DNA of 64,000 nucleotides from Schistocerca nitens (lineage: Eukaryota; Arthropoda; Insecta; Orthoptera; Acrididae), in contig NC_064622.1 of assembly GCF_023898315.1 (NCBI RefSeq), positions 179,014,178 to 179,078,177 on the forward strand, written 5' to 3'. The notes under the pieces were generated by a model that worked only from the letters and a program-made list of their open reading frames with translations, was not told the DNA's origin and searched no databases. The translations under genes and the position numbers were made by a program. Shown here piece after piece: positions 32,449 through 43,134 of this stretch. Every line of letters begins with the position of its first letter. Position 1 is the first letter of the stretch.

Positions 32449-35400
32449 TAGCCCCCATGCTCCCCACAAAAAATTTTACAAATTGTTTTGGGCACTGGCC
32501 AATAATGATTTGATAAAATTTTTCATGTTTACAATAACAAAGATATCAACTGCACACACTTATTGATACAATGTTGGTCAAAAGCTAAAAGTTTCTCACA
32601 GTCCATAAAGACAGTCCTGATCGTTCATCACAGTAAAATAGCAGTGTTTTTCTCAAAGTCTGAGCAGTAAAAGAAAATGCACACGGAAGTAGTGGATTTC
32701 CATGCAGTCTTGAAGAAGTAGTGTTGTCCTTCCAACGGAAAGACAGTGCTGACTCTTGACATGCTGACAGGCAATGGGCCACAACATAGCAAACCCACAG
32801 CAGAGTCAGTCGAAGTTTTGAAGAATATTGGTAGGTAGGTCATCACAGAACAGACCACTGTAGTCTTGTTAGAGATTACGGTATTGGTGGGCCACCAGAG
32901 GTGCAGACCCACTGCAGTCCTTGTAGAAATAATGGTGTTGGTGAGTCATCAGAGGTGTAGACCAACTGTAGTCCTTGTAGAGATGGCTACTGTTGCGACT
33001 GTGCAGGTGCACAATCACCATCGAAGAGTCTTGCGGAGAATATAGCAAGTGCATAAACCAACACTTGTGCACTCACAAAGTTTTTGGAATTGTCCTTAGA
33101 ACCAGTAGTGCTGTTAACCAGTCCCTTGCTGAATTATCAACACACGTGGGAGCACTAACAGTCCTTACTTCTCACATATTGTCCATATACTATGACCAAC
33201 AGAAACGTGTGCAGTGAAATGTAACTTACAAGTTACTTAATCTGATGAACTGGTGTCAATTACAATTGTATAACATAAGAATACAATAACAAAGGTACAA
33301 AATACATTATTAAAGAACATAACAATACAGATAAATTTGTAGTACAGGCTTTACAAAAGAATAGAAATAAACATGCACATCAGTGTTACATGAATTATGA
33401 CATAAGTGCATACATAAAGATCAGAATAACTTTTGAAACATCAACTTCACATATGAGCAACAAAACAGAACAGATAAATAATGTCTAAACGTCTTTACAA
33501 AGTAGATAACATAGTATTAGAAAAATTCTACAACATAACTCTCATCAGCTAAACACATAAAGACAGGAAAACACAAATACACAAGGGTACACAAACACAT
33601 AGCAGAAAATCGCAAGAGGAAAGGGCACAGTTTGTTTTCAGTGTAACATTTGGTACTGCTGTCTTTTGCAAACAAAACGTTCTTTACTTCTCGGAGATCT
33701 CCCTTCGTTCTTCATTATTTCCAAAAAGTCCTATCTATACCTGCTTTCTGTACTTTTTTCGTATAACTTCTCAATGCATTTCTTCCAATTCATCATAGTT
33801 AGTTTCTTATATAGTCTACCCCATCTTAAGCTAACTTAAATCTACTGAGCTCAGATGCTAAACTAAGGGACGAGGCAATGCAGCAGCACAAAACAATTAA
33901 CACAAACAGCAATGGCAAAAAAAAATGCAAATTGGCAAAGCAAGCAGCAGTAAATCTAAATTAACAGACCAAATGCAACATTACAACTAATATGAGCCAA
34001 TGTGGAGCAACAAGAAAAATAAATCAGTAGTAAAACCTGACTTAACAGAGTAATACAAAGTGAAATTTAATAGCACTATGCCTGGCAAGCAGCAGCAGCA
34101 AATGCAATAACTTATATCTAATCATGACAAAGCTCAAGCAGAAAAAATATTACAGTAAAGATGGCCATGTCTAATACCTATGTCACATCTTAGTGTCTAT
34201 GTAATTAAAGTGGTTCACCACAAAAACTTATTCTATGAAATAAATTACCAAGTACTTGAAAAGAAAATTATTTCCTGTGAAGGGAAATGTCTTTTTGTGC
34301 TCACTCATTTTTTGGGAATTATATCACAAAATTATTATTTACTGGATCTGTAGACAGAAAATATTTATATTAATACATCTATAAAATTTTATTTTAACCA
34401 ATGATGCAGTGTAGCTAGAAACTAGATATTAACCAAAATAGGCAAAGCAAGGCGTGAAACGTCATTCACTAGCCATATGGCATTTCATAATGCAGTAAAC
34501 AATTTTTCAACTAGCAAGACAATATATGTGAAATGTTTCTCATCGTTTCATTTCAGTAAATATCATAAATTACGAGCTCCACAGTGTAATCACACGTTTT
34601 CAAGTTTGGGCGTGTCGTATTTGCGATGCTTTCTACAAAGAAATGTCAATAGCGAGGATAATGGCCTTTTTTCTTCACCTGTGCGTCTGAAAGGGACACA
34701 CTAATGGCTTTTTTTCCAGGTGACTGTCGCTCAGCTGGGTATTCCACAGCACATTACGTCAAGGTCATCTACCTTCTTTACTGAAATATTTATGGCAGCA
34801 CTTTCCACTACAGTGACAGTCTCATATGAAATAAAAAAAAATTCAAAGGTTAGAAATTTACATTAGAAGTGTGTAGAAACAAAATCTCATATATAACAGT
34901 GTCCAAACAGTCTTGTCAGCGTTGTTGTAACAAACATTCACGTATGTACACACATTTCATAACTCTTAAAGCACGATTCTTGGTTTCCAACATCCTTTTT
35001 CACAAGTCAGAGTCCCTAACCACTACTCATTACTGCTTACCTTATTACACATATACATATTCATCGACACTTCTTCAATATTTCATCGTAATAAATACAT
35101 AGGATAATCAGATTCATCATATAGCATCGTCTCATTGATCATGAACATACCTCAAAAGCATAATACACATCGTCGTCGTAATAATAACATCATAACACCT
35201 CAGTCAAATCTCAAAAACGTTGTGGCTTTCTGCAATAATTTCAAAACCTAAAAAAAATTCTCTGCTCATTTCAATAGTGTAATTTACCTCAAACGTACTT
35301 TAAAAATCATGATCCCATACCACATCTCATTCAAAGCTCTCATATTATCACAATGGTTTCCGAAAAAATATGAACAGTTCACAAAGTACAGACAAAGTAC

Positions 35401-36510
35401 AATTTCGTAAGTGTGAAGTTATCCAAATGTGTAATTGAGTAAACATCTGTCACTGATGTAGTAATAAAAACATGTTTGTCTCTCACAGTTAAATGATCAG
35501 ATAGCTGTGTAATTTATGTCTTAGAGAAATATGGTACCGATGTGTAAAGTTGTATAATCAAATACCATATTAGCTAGGGCTCCTTGTGCTTGCCAAACAC
35601 ATGGTACACAAAGTAAGCGTGTACCCCCCTGAGGATTAATGTAATTATACCCTCAGGTGTTACAGATTACAGCAATGGAATGAAATGTATCACGGAAAAC
35701 CTTTGTATCTTTTTAATTCAAAAATCTTTAAAAATAAATTTTTTAAGTACAAAATTAAGCACTCAAATACGTGTACTGTAGCGCTAAACTGTGCGTCTTG
35801 TTGTAAGATAATCTCTGTGGAAGTGTCATAGTTATCGTCCTCTGTAAGCAAAGTTCTGCTGAAATCAATGTACTTACCTCATCATAAACGAAAGTGAAAT
35901 GCTTTGCGTATAGATATCGTGGTTATTATGCTTATTGCCGTGATGAAGAAAGTACTATACTGTACCGTATTGTTGTGTTATGGAAAAGGCTGTCTCATTG
36001 TAGCTATACCACAAAAGTTACTACTAAAACATGTTTTACTTTCCAGAATAATACATAAAAACTGTGCAGATATAAAACAGATACACCGCAAAAGCAACAA
36101 TTTAAATTGTGTCACACATTAGTAACGTCGTAATATAATCGTGTAGCTGTCAAATAAACTAACCACTGTGTCATCTGGTATCTCTCAGAATGCACTTTAA
36201 ACCCAGAATGTATTTTCAAGTAACTCAAAATGTTGCAGTAGAACCAGCAGTACTGGTATATGTTCTAAGTATGTAAGCCTGATAGTCGTCACGTAATCGT
36301 GCAACTAACAAGCAAGAATGTACAAATAACAACATTGTGTCTTCTGTTCACTATAACAATGCATTCGTAATTTCTGTTTGAAAATGTTCCCTAGGTTCTA
36401 GGCTGGATAGTTAACTTCAAAATATTGTTGCATGTTAACAGTTTCTCAGTGTGACAAATTGTACTAGTAGCGTGAAGTGAAAAGTTTTATGGCAAAGACT
36501 AAGTTAAAAA
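32449..36510. other. Gypsy 3' non-coding region, ~4 kb
   Basis: Apart from short frames it has no coding content and I see no envelope-like gene. It is A/T-rich with many CACA/ACAA phrases. This is long for a Gypsy 3' region and may be captured or decayed sequence. Confidence 0.5.
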
Positions 36511-36515
36511 ACAGA

Positions 36516-37600
36516 TTATCTTTCAATAAACGGTTTTACATGTGAAATGTGGTGTAAACCTTTACTCTTCCTAGTACGCAGAGTTTCAACTTCAACGCAA
36601 TTATCATGTGGTATACGTTGGATTCTGTAAGGTCCATTGTAAACTAGAAAGAATTTGTGACTCAAGTGTTTCTTCTTATGTGACAATGAATGAGCTTTAA
36701 TGAGAACTTTCTGACCAATATATAATTTCTTTGCATTTGCTTTACCGTGTAGTTTTCTCCTTTTGTCTGCTGCAGATTTTATATTTTTAATAGCCAAATC
36801 AATTATGTCTTTGTGTCGAAGTTTATGTGTATTCGGAAAAGGTACAAGCTCTCTGATTCTGTTCGGTGGTTCTTCATTCTTCAGTACAAGAATAAGTGGT
36901 AAAGCAGTGGAGTCATGAGGCATTTCATTCAGCACGTTTTGAAATAAGTGTATATATCTGTCCCAATACTGATGCTTTCTGTGACAATAAAGTCTGCAAA
37001 GCTTATTGATTTCTTTCATAATCCGTTCAGACGGGTTACAATGTGGTGAGTACAACGAAATAAAAACAAGTTTGATTTTATGGTTCCGAAGCATGCGTGA
37101 CCAAACAGCAGATCTGAGTTGCGGTCCGTTATCTGGAATGACTTAATTAACGTGTCCAACTTCAGGTAAGAAATTTTTAACAAAGGCGTTGGATACAGAC
37201 CGTCCAGTGGCTTTACATAACAGAGTGAAAGAAACAAATTTTGAAGTAAGTTCAACAGCGACTAGAACATAAGAAAATCCATTAGATGTTCTAACATGGG
37301 GTCCCAAGAGATCAACAGCAGCAAATTCTTTTAATATAGAAGGAATGATGGCAAACAACGGAGCACGATGTGAGACATTAGATGGTTTAGCCTTTTGACA
37401 AAGTTTACAAATAGACAAGACTCTTCGAATTCTCTTTTCCATATTGTTAAAATAACAAGTCGTTCGAAGAATATGATAACATTTTCGTGGACCAAAACGT
37501 GCGTAGCTGAAATGCATGTACCAAATGAGCTTATTAACAAAATCGTCAGGAATGCAAAGTACCCATAGCTTGTCATCAACAGGGCAGCGTTTGAAAAGTA
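36516..37600 (-). pseudogene. Gypsy integrase with one in-frame stop
   Basis: It would join retroelement DNA to the genome. The zinc-binding region is partly visible (MHFSYARFGP, then CKLCQKAK). The catalytic core has the first D in AAVDLLGP, the second D in PDNGPQL and the E in NPSERIMKE; I count 34 residues between second D and E. A GPY/F module (YNGPYRIQRI) near the C-terminus identifies the Ty3/Gypsy type. Frames 37517-37143 and 37094-36516 are in the same phase, separated by a TAA at 37143 and a short readable linker, so a single stop is the main lesion. Sequence beyond the gag end is only about 250 bp away, leaving no room for RT. Confidence 0.85.
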
Positions 37601-37849
37601 TGTTGTTTCTAACCAGATAATAATGCCGAATCTATGTGTGTGTCTTTTCATGCCATTTACTTTTGATGTCTTTTCAAATCGGATCTTTATCTTGTTCATG
37701 AGCAATGTCCTTTGAAGATGTGGTGATGAAGTTTTCAATGGCGACTTTCTGAATGTAAAGAATACTGAAATTTTTCTCGAGGTTGCCTTCTGTGTTACTT
37801 TTCTCAAGCCCAGCCGGTGTACGTGGCTGCCTGCGGCGCGAGTCATTGT

Positions 37850-40159
37850 CTGCTATCTCTTTGTTGGCGCCCGTCGTTATTAGGATTTAGAGACGTAAAT
37901 TCTACAAATTCACCTTGTCGAGAGGGCCCTGCCCTATTTGAATCCCGCCAGTTCTGATGAAATTCAGGTCTGTCGTTATGATTATATCGTCTGTCGTCAT
38001 GTCGGTAGTTCCTGTAGTTTCTTTCTTGTCGGTTACGTGGTGGAGAATTTCTCCCTGAATCGTAACTGCGCGCTGGACCGTTGCGTCTGAAGTTATTCTG
38101 TCTCCCTTGATAATAATAGTTCTAGTTGTCATATTGTCTGTTTCTATGACTGTCTCTGTCATACTCTTTACTACGGAAATGCGATCTTTCTCTGTAACTA
38201 TTACTCTGCCAACGGTTGTCATACAGGTGGTGTCTGTTTTGTTCACGATTTGCGTTGTAAGAATAGCCTTGTCGTCTCCAGTTATTATTTCTTTCATCGC
38301 GGAATTGTGACGGATGTGACCTGTAATTGTTGTGTTCCTGTTTTCGCGTTCCGCGATTGTCAGTGTCAATTTCTAATTCTTGTAAGAGTCCCTGAAAAGC
38401 TTCAATGTCGTCTTTGCAATGTCCTGCCAAAATAATTTGTCGTAAATGTTCAGGCAATTTGATTAAGCAAATGCGGATGAGTTCTGAGGGGCTGTATGTG
38501 TTTGACGGGTAATGATTCTTGTGCAACATGTCTTCAAAATATTTCACAAGACTGGAGAATTCAGAGTGTTCGAAATGTTTCATCATTATGATGCTATGTT
38601 TTACTTGGTCTTGTGTAGCTTGAGACCAATATGCTGAGAGGAAGGCATGATAAAATTCTCCTTCACTGTGACAATCGTGAATGACCGATCGCATTCTTAC
38701 AGCTGGTTCATTCTCTAAGTAGCCACACATAAATTCTAATCTGTGCTGCAATGACCAGGTGTGAGGAAAACAATGAGAGAATTGAAGAAGCCATGCTTGT
38801 GGATGAATGTCGTTGCCAGAATTCTTAAATGTTTTGAATTTACGTGTGGTAATGAACAGCTTATAGTCAAAATCATCGTGTCGGCGAGTCGCATATCGGT
38901 CATTGTTACGTCGTGTCGGCGGTTCCATCTCAAAATTCGGTGCACCTTGCCAATTTGTTTCATAATTTCCGAAATGCCCTGTGTTATTATTTTGCGGCTT
39001 TTCCGTATTTCTAAGTCCCTCTTCCCGTGTTGGAGCGCGAGTGTCCTCTGAAATATGTAATTTTTGTATTACTTGTGCCTACTGATCTTGTACTTTCCGG
39101 ATTTCTCTTTTGTGTTGCGTATTAATATGATTCTGATTTTGTTTGAATTTCTTAATTTGTTCATACTCTTCTGTGTCAGTGATGGCTACAGGTCTGGTGT
39201 CATTCAGATCATCATCTACCTTCGTAGATAAGTTAGTGAACTGATCCGAAAGTTCGGCTCCTTTCTCCGATAGTGTACTTATTTCCTCTGTGTGTTTTTC
39301 TAAACCAAGTTTCAGAATGTCCATTTGTGTTGAAATCGTATCTACTGTGTTCTTTAAGTTTTCCTGAGTTTTTGCAAGTTGCGTAACCGAATCGGTAGAT
39401 GCAACTGAGTCAATTTTAGCTTGCAAGGTCTCATGATTTTCATGAACAATAGTTTGCAGTTCTTTTATGGCTAATTTGTGATTCTGAAATGTATTTTCAT
39501 GCCGCAGAAAAATAGGTTGGAAATGCTCACAAATTTGTGTTTTTACGTCGTTACAGACTTTTTGACATTTCGATTCGATTTTATGTAACTCAGTAGTTAA
39601 ATCTTCACGTGCTTGTTCAAGCGTATGTTCCACAGAGTCTAACTTTTGAAGCTTTTGTTCCATTGTGTCTAACTTTTGAAGCTATTGCTGTGTTTGTCTG
39701 ATTTTGTTCCATTATGTCTAACTGTTACTGTGTTTGTCTCTGATTTTGTTGCATTAATTGCAATAATAATGTATTAGTATCTGGAATCTGTTCCTCTATG
39801 CTTTTCGGCAGTGCATTTGCACTGGCAACATTCACATTTTGACAAGCAGAAACACTGATGACCTCAGATGTTAAGTCCCATAGTGCTCAGAGTCAATCAG
39901 AACAAGCAGAAAATGTGTCTTGACTTATTTGAGAAAACGGTGAGGACGCAAAACCTGAATCTACAGTATTTGCAAGATTGTGTCCTGTCATTTCGGATTC
40001 CTGAGGCGAGCTGTTGCCGACCGATCGATGGATAATGCTTCCCTGTTCACTAATTGTTTCACTTCCTACACCATTATTTGCAGCCCGCTCCATTTCCCTA
40101 TGCACAATTACCAAATTACTACTTTGAACATTAGTTAATTCATTACTCTTCACTGTCAT
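37850..40159 (-). pseudogene. Gypsy gag-like gene, interrupted
   Basis: Three pieces were once one gene. The N-terminal piece (40159-39913) is serine/asparagine rich and ends at a 49-bp SINE fragment. The middle piece (39663-39079) is a long coiled coil (heptad-like LEQAREDLTTELHKI, TQMDILKLGLEKH). The capsid-like piece (38928-38122) has YFEDMLHKNHYPSN and LPEHLRQIILAG, then an Arg/Asn/Tyr-rich tail that continues past a stop at 38122. The middle and capsid frames are in the same phase, with one stop at 39079. I see no CCHC zinc knuckle; the basic tail may replace it for RNA binding. Confidence 0.7.
39853..39901 (+). repeat. Ultra-short SINE family 1 3' fragment inside gag
   Basis: 49 bp (CTGATGACCTCAGATG to the CTCAGAG region) flanked by a perfect 11-bp duplication ACAAGCAGAAA (39842-39852, 39902-39912). 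It breaks the gag frame. Confidence 0.88.
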
Positions 40160-40510
40160 TTGTCAGTTTACTTTGGAGCCTAGTATTACGTTTTTCACAC
40201 GCAATTATTGTCACAATATTTCACACGACAACACAGAAAACCACAATTTGAAGAGCAAAATAAGAAAACACATTAACATAGCATTGAAAATAATATCTCG
40301 TTAATTGGAAGCGCAGCTGCGAAATACTTGGTGGAAATCTACATGATGGCCACAACTGTTTTACTGTACAAGAATGAAAACCTACAACTACAAAGGAAAC
40401 TCTCTCTACAATTACGCGCTAGCAATAAACAAAGGCTGCACTAATTACACTAACTACAAGAAAAAAATCAGAAGATTCCAGTGAGGTATCCTCGGCTAAG
40501 GGTCGACATA

Positions 40511-41116
40511 TGAAACGTCCCCTTAGAAAAATTATTGAATTACTGTGCTTAAACTGACAAACAATATTTTTTTTTTAGCGCAACGCAATCTGACATTCAG
40601 TAATCCCTACAAGAGAATGACCCTGACTAAATTAACCTATACGTTTCACAAATCACTTACCTCACAAAAATCTTCGTTACTCGAACTACTGCAATACAGC
40701 GAGCGCCACTACTGCCAGATAAATAAAAGATTCAAACTACGGAAGGCACTAACTACTGATAGGCATGGTTAGCAAATGAAAGATTTTAATAGAGAACAAA
40801 TAATGTATTTACCTTAATAGTCATAATATATATAGCAGTTCATGACATCCATTCTTACAAATGTACTGCTTCTGATGGACACATCTCCAGATTATCCATT
40901 CTCAAAAATCCGCCATCTCACTTCCCCACATCCACCACTGCTGGCGGCTCGCCTCCAACTGCTCAACGCTACGCGCTATTAACATCCAGCTGCCCAACAC
41001 TACAATGGCAGACAACAATGCAAACCAGCCACAGACTGCACACAGCACAGCCAGTGATTTTCATACAGAGCGCTATGTGGCGTTACCAATAAAAAAACCT
41101 AAACAGCCTACTTACA
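40511..41116 (-). repeat. Gypsy 5' LTR
   Basis: 606 bp, TG...CA. On the minus strand it precedes gag. See the 3' LTR for divergence. Confidence 0.95.
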
Positions 41117-41324
41117 ATACTAAACATAAATAAACAAATAAAAACAAGTACATAATTACTCATCTACCTCTTTAAACTATACAGAGTGGTCCATTGATAG
41201 TGACCGGGCCAAATATCTCGCGAAATAAGCGTCAAACGACAAAACCACAAAGAACGAAACTCGTCTAGCTTGAAGGGGAAAACCAGATGGCGCTATGGTT
41301 GGCCCGCTAGATGGCGCTGCCGTA

Positions 41325-41528
41325 GGTTCAAATTGCCTCAAATGGCTCTTAGCACTATGGGACTCAACTTCTGAGGTCATTAGTCCCCTAGAACTTAGAA
41401 CTAGTTAAACCTAACTAACCTAAGGACATCACACACATCCACGCCCGAGGCAGGGTTCGAACCTGCGTCCTTAGCGGTCTCGCGGTTCCAGACTGCAGCG
41501 CCTAGAACCGCACGACCACTTAGGCCGG
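41325..41528 (-). repeat. SINE family 1 inside mariner copy B
   Basis: Full length in reverse (CAAATGGCTCTTAGCAC to GGCCGG). The target duplication CGCTGCCGTA is at 41315-41324 and 41529-41538. Confidence 0.93.
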
Positions 41529-41561
41529 CGCTGCCGTATGTCTAACGGATATCAACTGCGT

Positions 41562-42060
41562 TCACAGAATGACATTTTCACTCTGCAGCGGAGAGTGCGC
41601 TGATATGAAACTTCCTGGCAGATTAAAACTGTATGCCGGAACGAGACTCGAACTCGGGACCTTCGCCTTTCGCGGGCAAGTGCTCTACCGACTGAGCTAC
41701 CCAAGCACGACTCACGCCCCGTCCTCACAGCTTTACTCCTGCCAGTACCTCGTGTCCTACCTTCCAAACTTAACAGAAGCTCTCCTGCGAACCTTGCAGA
41801 ACTAGCACTCCTGAAAGAAAGGATATTGCGGAGACATGGCTTAGCCACAGCCTGGGGGATGTTTCCAGAATGAGATATTCACTCTGCAGCGGAGTGTGCG
41901 CTGATATGAAACTTCCTGGCATATTAAAACTGTATGCCGGACCGAGGCTCGAACTCGGGACCTTTGCCTTTCTACCGAGTCGGTAGAGCACTTGCCCGCG
42001 AAAGGTCCCGAGTTCGAGTCTCGGTCCGGCAAACAGTTTTAATCTGCCAGGAAGTTTCAT
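41562..42060. repeat. tRNA-like palindromic repeat inside mariner copy B
   Basis: It contains two copies of a unit starting CACTCTGCAGCGGAG and CTTCCTGGCA, each with a tRNA-like segment (CGAACTCGGGACCTT; GTGCTCTACCGACTGAGCTA). A third inverted end (TAATCTGCCAGGAAGTTTC) makes the outside ends inverted. The target duplication ATATCAACTGCG flanks it (about 41550-41561, 42059-42070). The right half reads GAGTTCGAGTCTCGGTCCGG in the opposite sense to the left half, so RNA or single strands would fold back. Confidence 0.8.
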
Positions 42061-42289
42061 ATCAACTGCGTTTTTTAAAATAGGAACCCCCATTTTTTAT
42101 TACATATTCGTGTAGTACTTAAAGAAATATGAATATTTTAGTTGGACCACTTTTTTCGCTTTGTGATAGATGGCGCTGTAATAGTCACAAATGTATAAGT
42201 ACTTGGTATCACGTAACATTCCGCCAGTGCGGACGGTATTTGCTTCGTGATACATTACCCGTGTTAAAATTGACCGTTGTCCAATTGCG

Positions 42290-43134
42290 GAAAAAGTCGA
42301 CAACGTGTTGATGTATGGCTATTGTGATCAAAATGCCCAACGGGCGTGTGCTATGCTGCTCGGTATCCTGGACGCCATTATCCAAGTGTCCGGACCGTTC
42401 GCCGGATAGTTACGTCATTTAAGGAAACAGTAAGTGTTTAGCCACATGTGAAACGTCAACCACGACCTGCAACAAATGATGATGCTCAAGTAGGAGTTTA
42501 AGCAGCTGTCACGGCTAATCCGCACATCAGTAGCAGACAAACTGCGCGAGAATCGGGAATCTGCCGCGCGGGATTAGACGAGCGGTCTCAGGCGCTGCAA
42601 TCATGGACTGTGCGGCTGGTCCCGGCGGAGGTTCGAGGCCTCCCTCGGGCATGGGTGTGTGTGTTTGTCCTTAGGATAATTTAGGATAAGCAGTGAGTAA
42701 TCTTAGGGACTGATGACCTTAGCAGTTAAGTCCCATAAGTTTTCACACACATTTGAACAATCGGGAATCTCAAAAACGTCGGTGTTGAGAATGCTACATC
42801 AACATCGATTGCACCCGTACCATATTTCTATGCACCAGGAATTGTATGGCGACGACTTTGAACGTCGTGTACAGTTCTGACACTGGGCGCAAGAGAAATT
42901 ACGGGACGATGACAGATTTGTTGCACGCGTTCTGTTTAGCCACGAAGCGTCATTCACCAACAACGGTAACGTAAACCGGCATAATATGCACTATTGGGCA
43001 ACGGAAAATTCACGATGGCTGCGACAAGTGGAACATCAGCGACCTTGGCGGGTTAATGTATGGTGCGGCATTATGGGAGGAAGGATAATTGGCCCCATTT
43101 TATCGATGGCAATCTAACTGGTGCAATGTATGCT
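42290..43134 (+). pseudogene. DD41D mariner transposase, N-terminal two-thirds, copy B
   Basis: It matches copy A from VLMYGYCDQNAQRACA to the region GGRIIGPI. The first catalytic D lies in a damaged block (TTTAGCCACGAAGC reads SHEA instead of SDEA: D to H). The helix-turn-helix region is split by a family-2 SINE at 42563. Second and third D are lost with the 3' part. Confidence 0.8.
42563..42758 (+). repeat. SINE family 2 inside mariner copy B
   Basis: Head with ATTAGACGAGCGGTCTCAGG (A-box region) and B-box-like GGTTCGAGGCC, family-2 body and 3' end CACACACATTTGAAC. A perfect 12-bp target duplication AATCGGGAATCT lies at 42551-42562 and 42759-42770. Confidence 0.93.

Larger units (their letters stand above)
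31839..41116 (-). mobile_element. Ty3/Gypsy LTR retrotransposon, internally deleted, non-autonomous
   Basis: Two near-identical LTRs bound a 9.28-kb unit flanked by a 4-bp duplication ATAC (31835-31838 and 41117-41120). Coding order on the minus strand is gag (about 40159-37850) followed by integrase (about 37600-36516). Protease, reverse transcriptase and RNase H, which should lie between them, are missing. A 4-kb non-coding stretch follows the integrase. A purine-rich tract (minus-strand GTGGGGAGCATGGGGG, about 32464-32449) is placed as a polypurine tract next to the 3' LTR. I could not identify a clear tRNA primer site next to the 5' LTR. Confidence 0.92.
41182..43134 (+). mobile_element. 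DD41D mariner, copy B: 3'-truncated with three nested insertions
   Basis: It starts CAGAGTGGTCCA after TA (41180-41181). It is collinear with copy A at 2867 through the terminal repeat, the leader (CAGTGCGGACGG) and the transposase up to GTGCAATGTATGCT, and then stops at 43134 where LINE sequence begins. Insertions are a family-1 SINE (41325-41528), a tRNA-like palindromic repeat (about 41562-42060) and a family-2 SINE (42563-42758), each with its own target duplication. It has the same T-run length and therefore the same frameshift as copy A. Confidence 0.9.

Noticed and set aside
37902..38369. 155-codon threonine-rich frame
   Set aside because: It is an out-of-frame reading of the Arg/Asn-rich gag tail; the gag phase is set by the upstream capsid-like segment.
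40470..40510. tRNA primer binding site beside the Gypsy 5' LTR
   Set aside because: The sequence after the LTR does not start with the expected TGG complementary to a tRNA CCA end, so no assignment is made.
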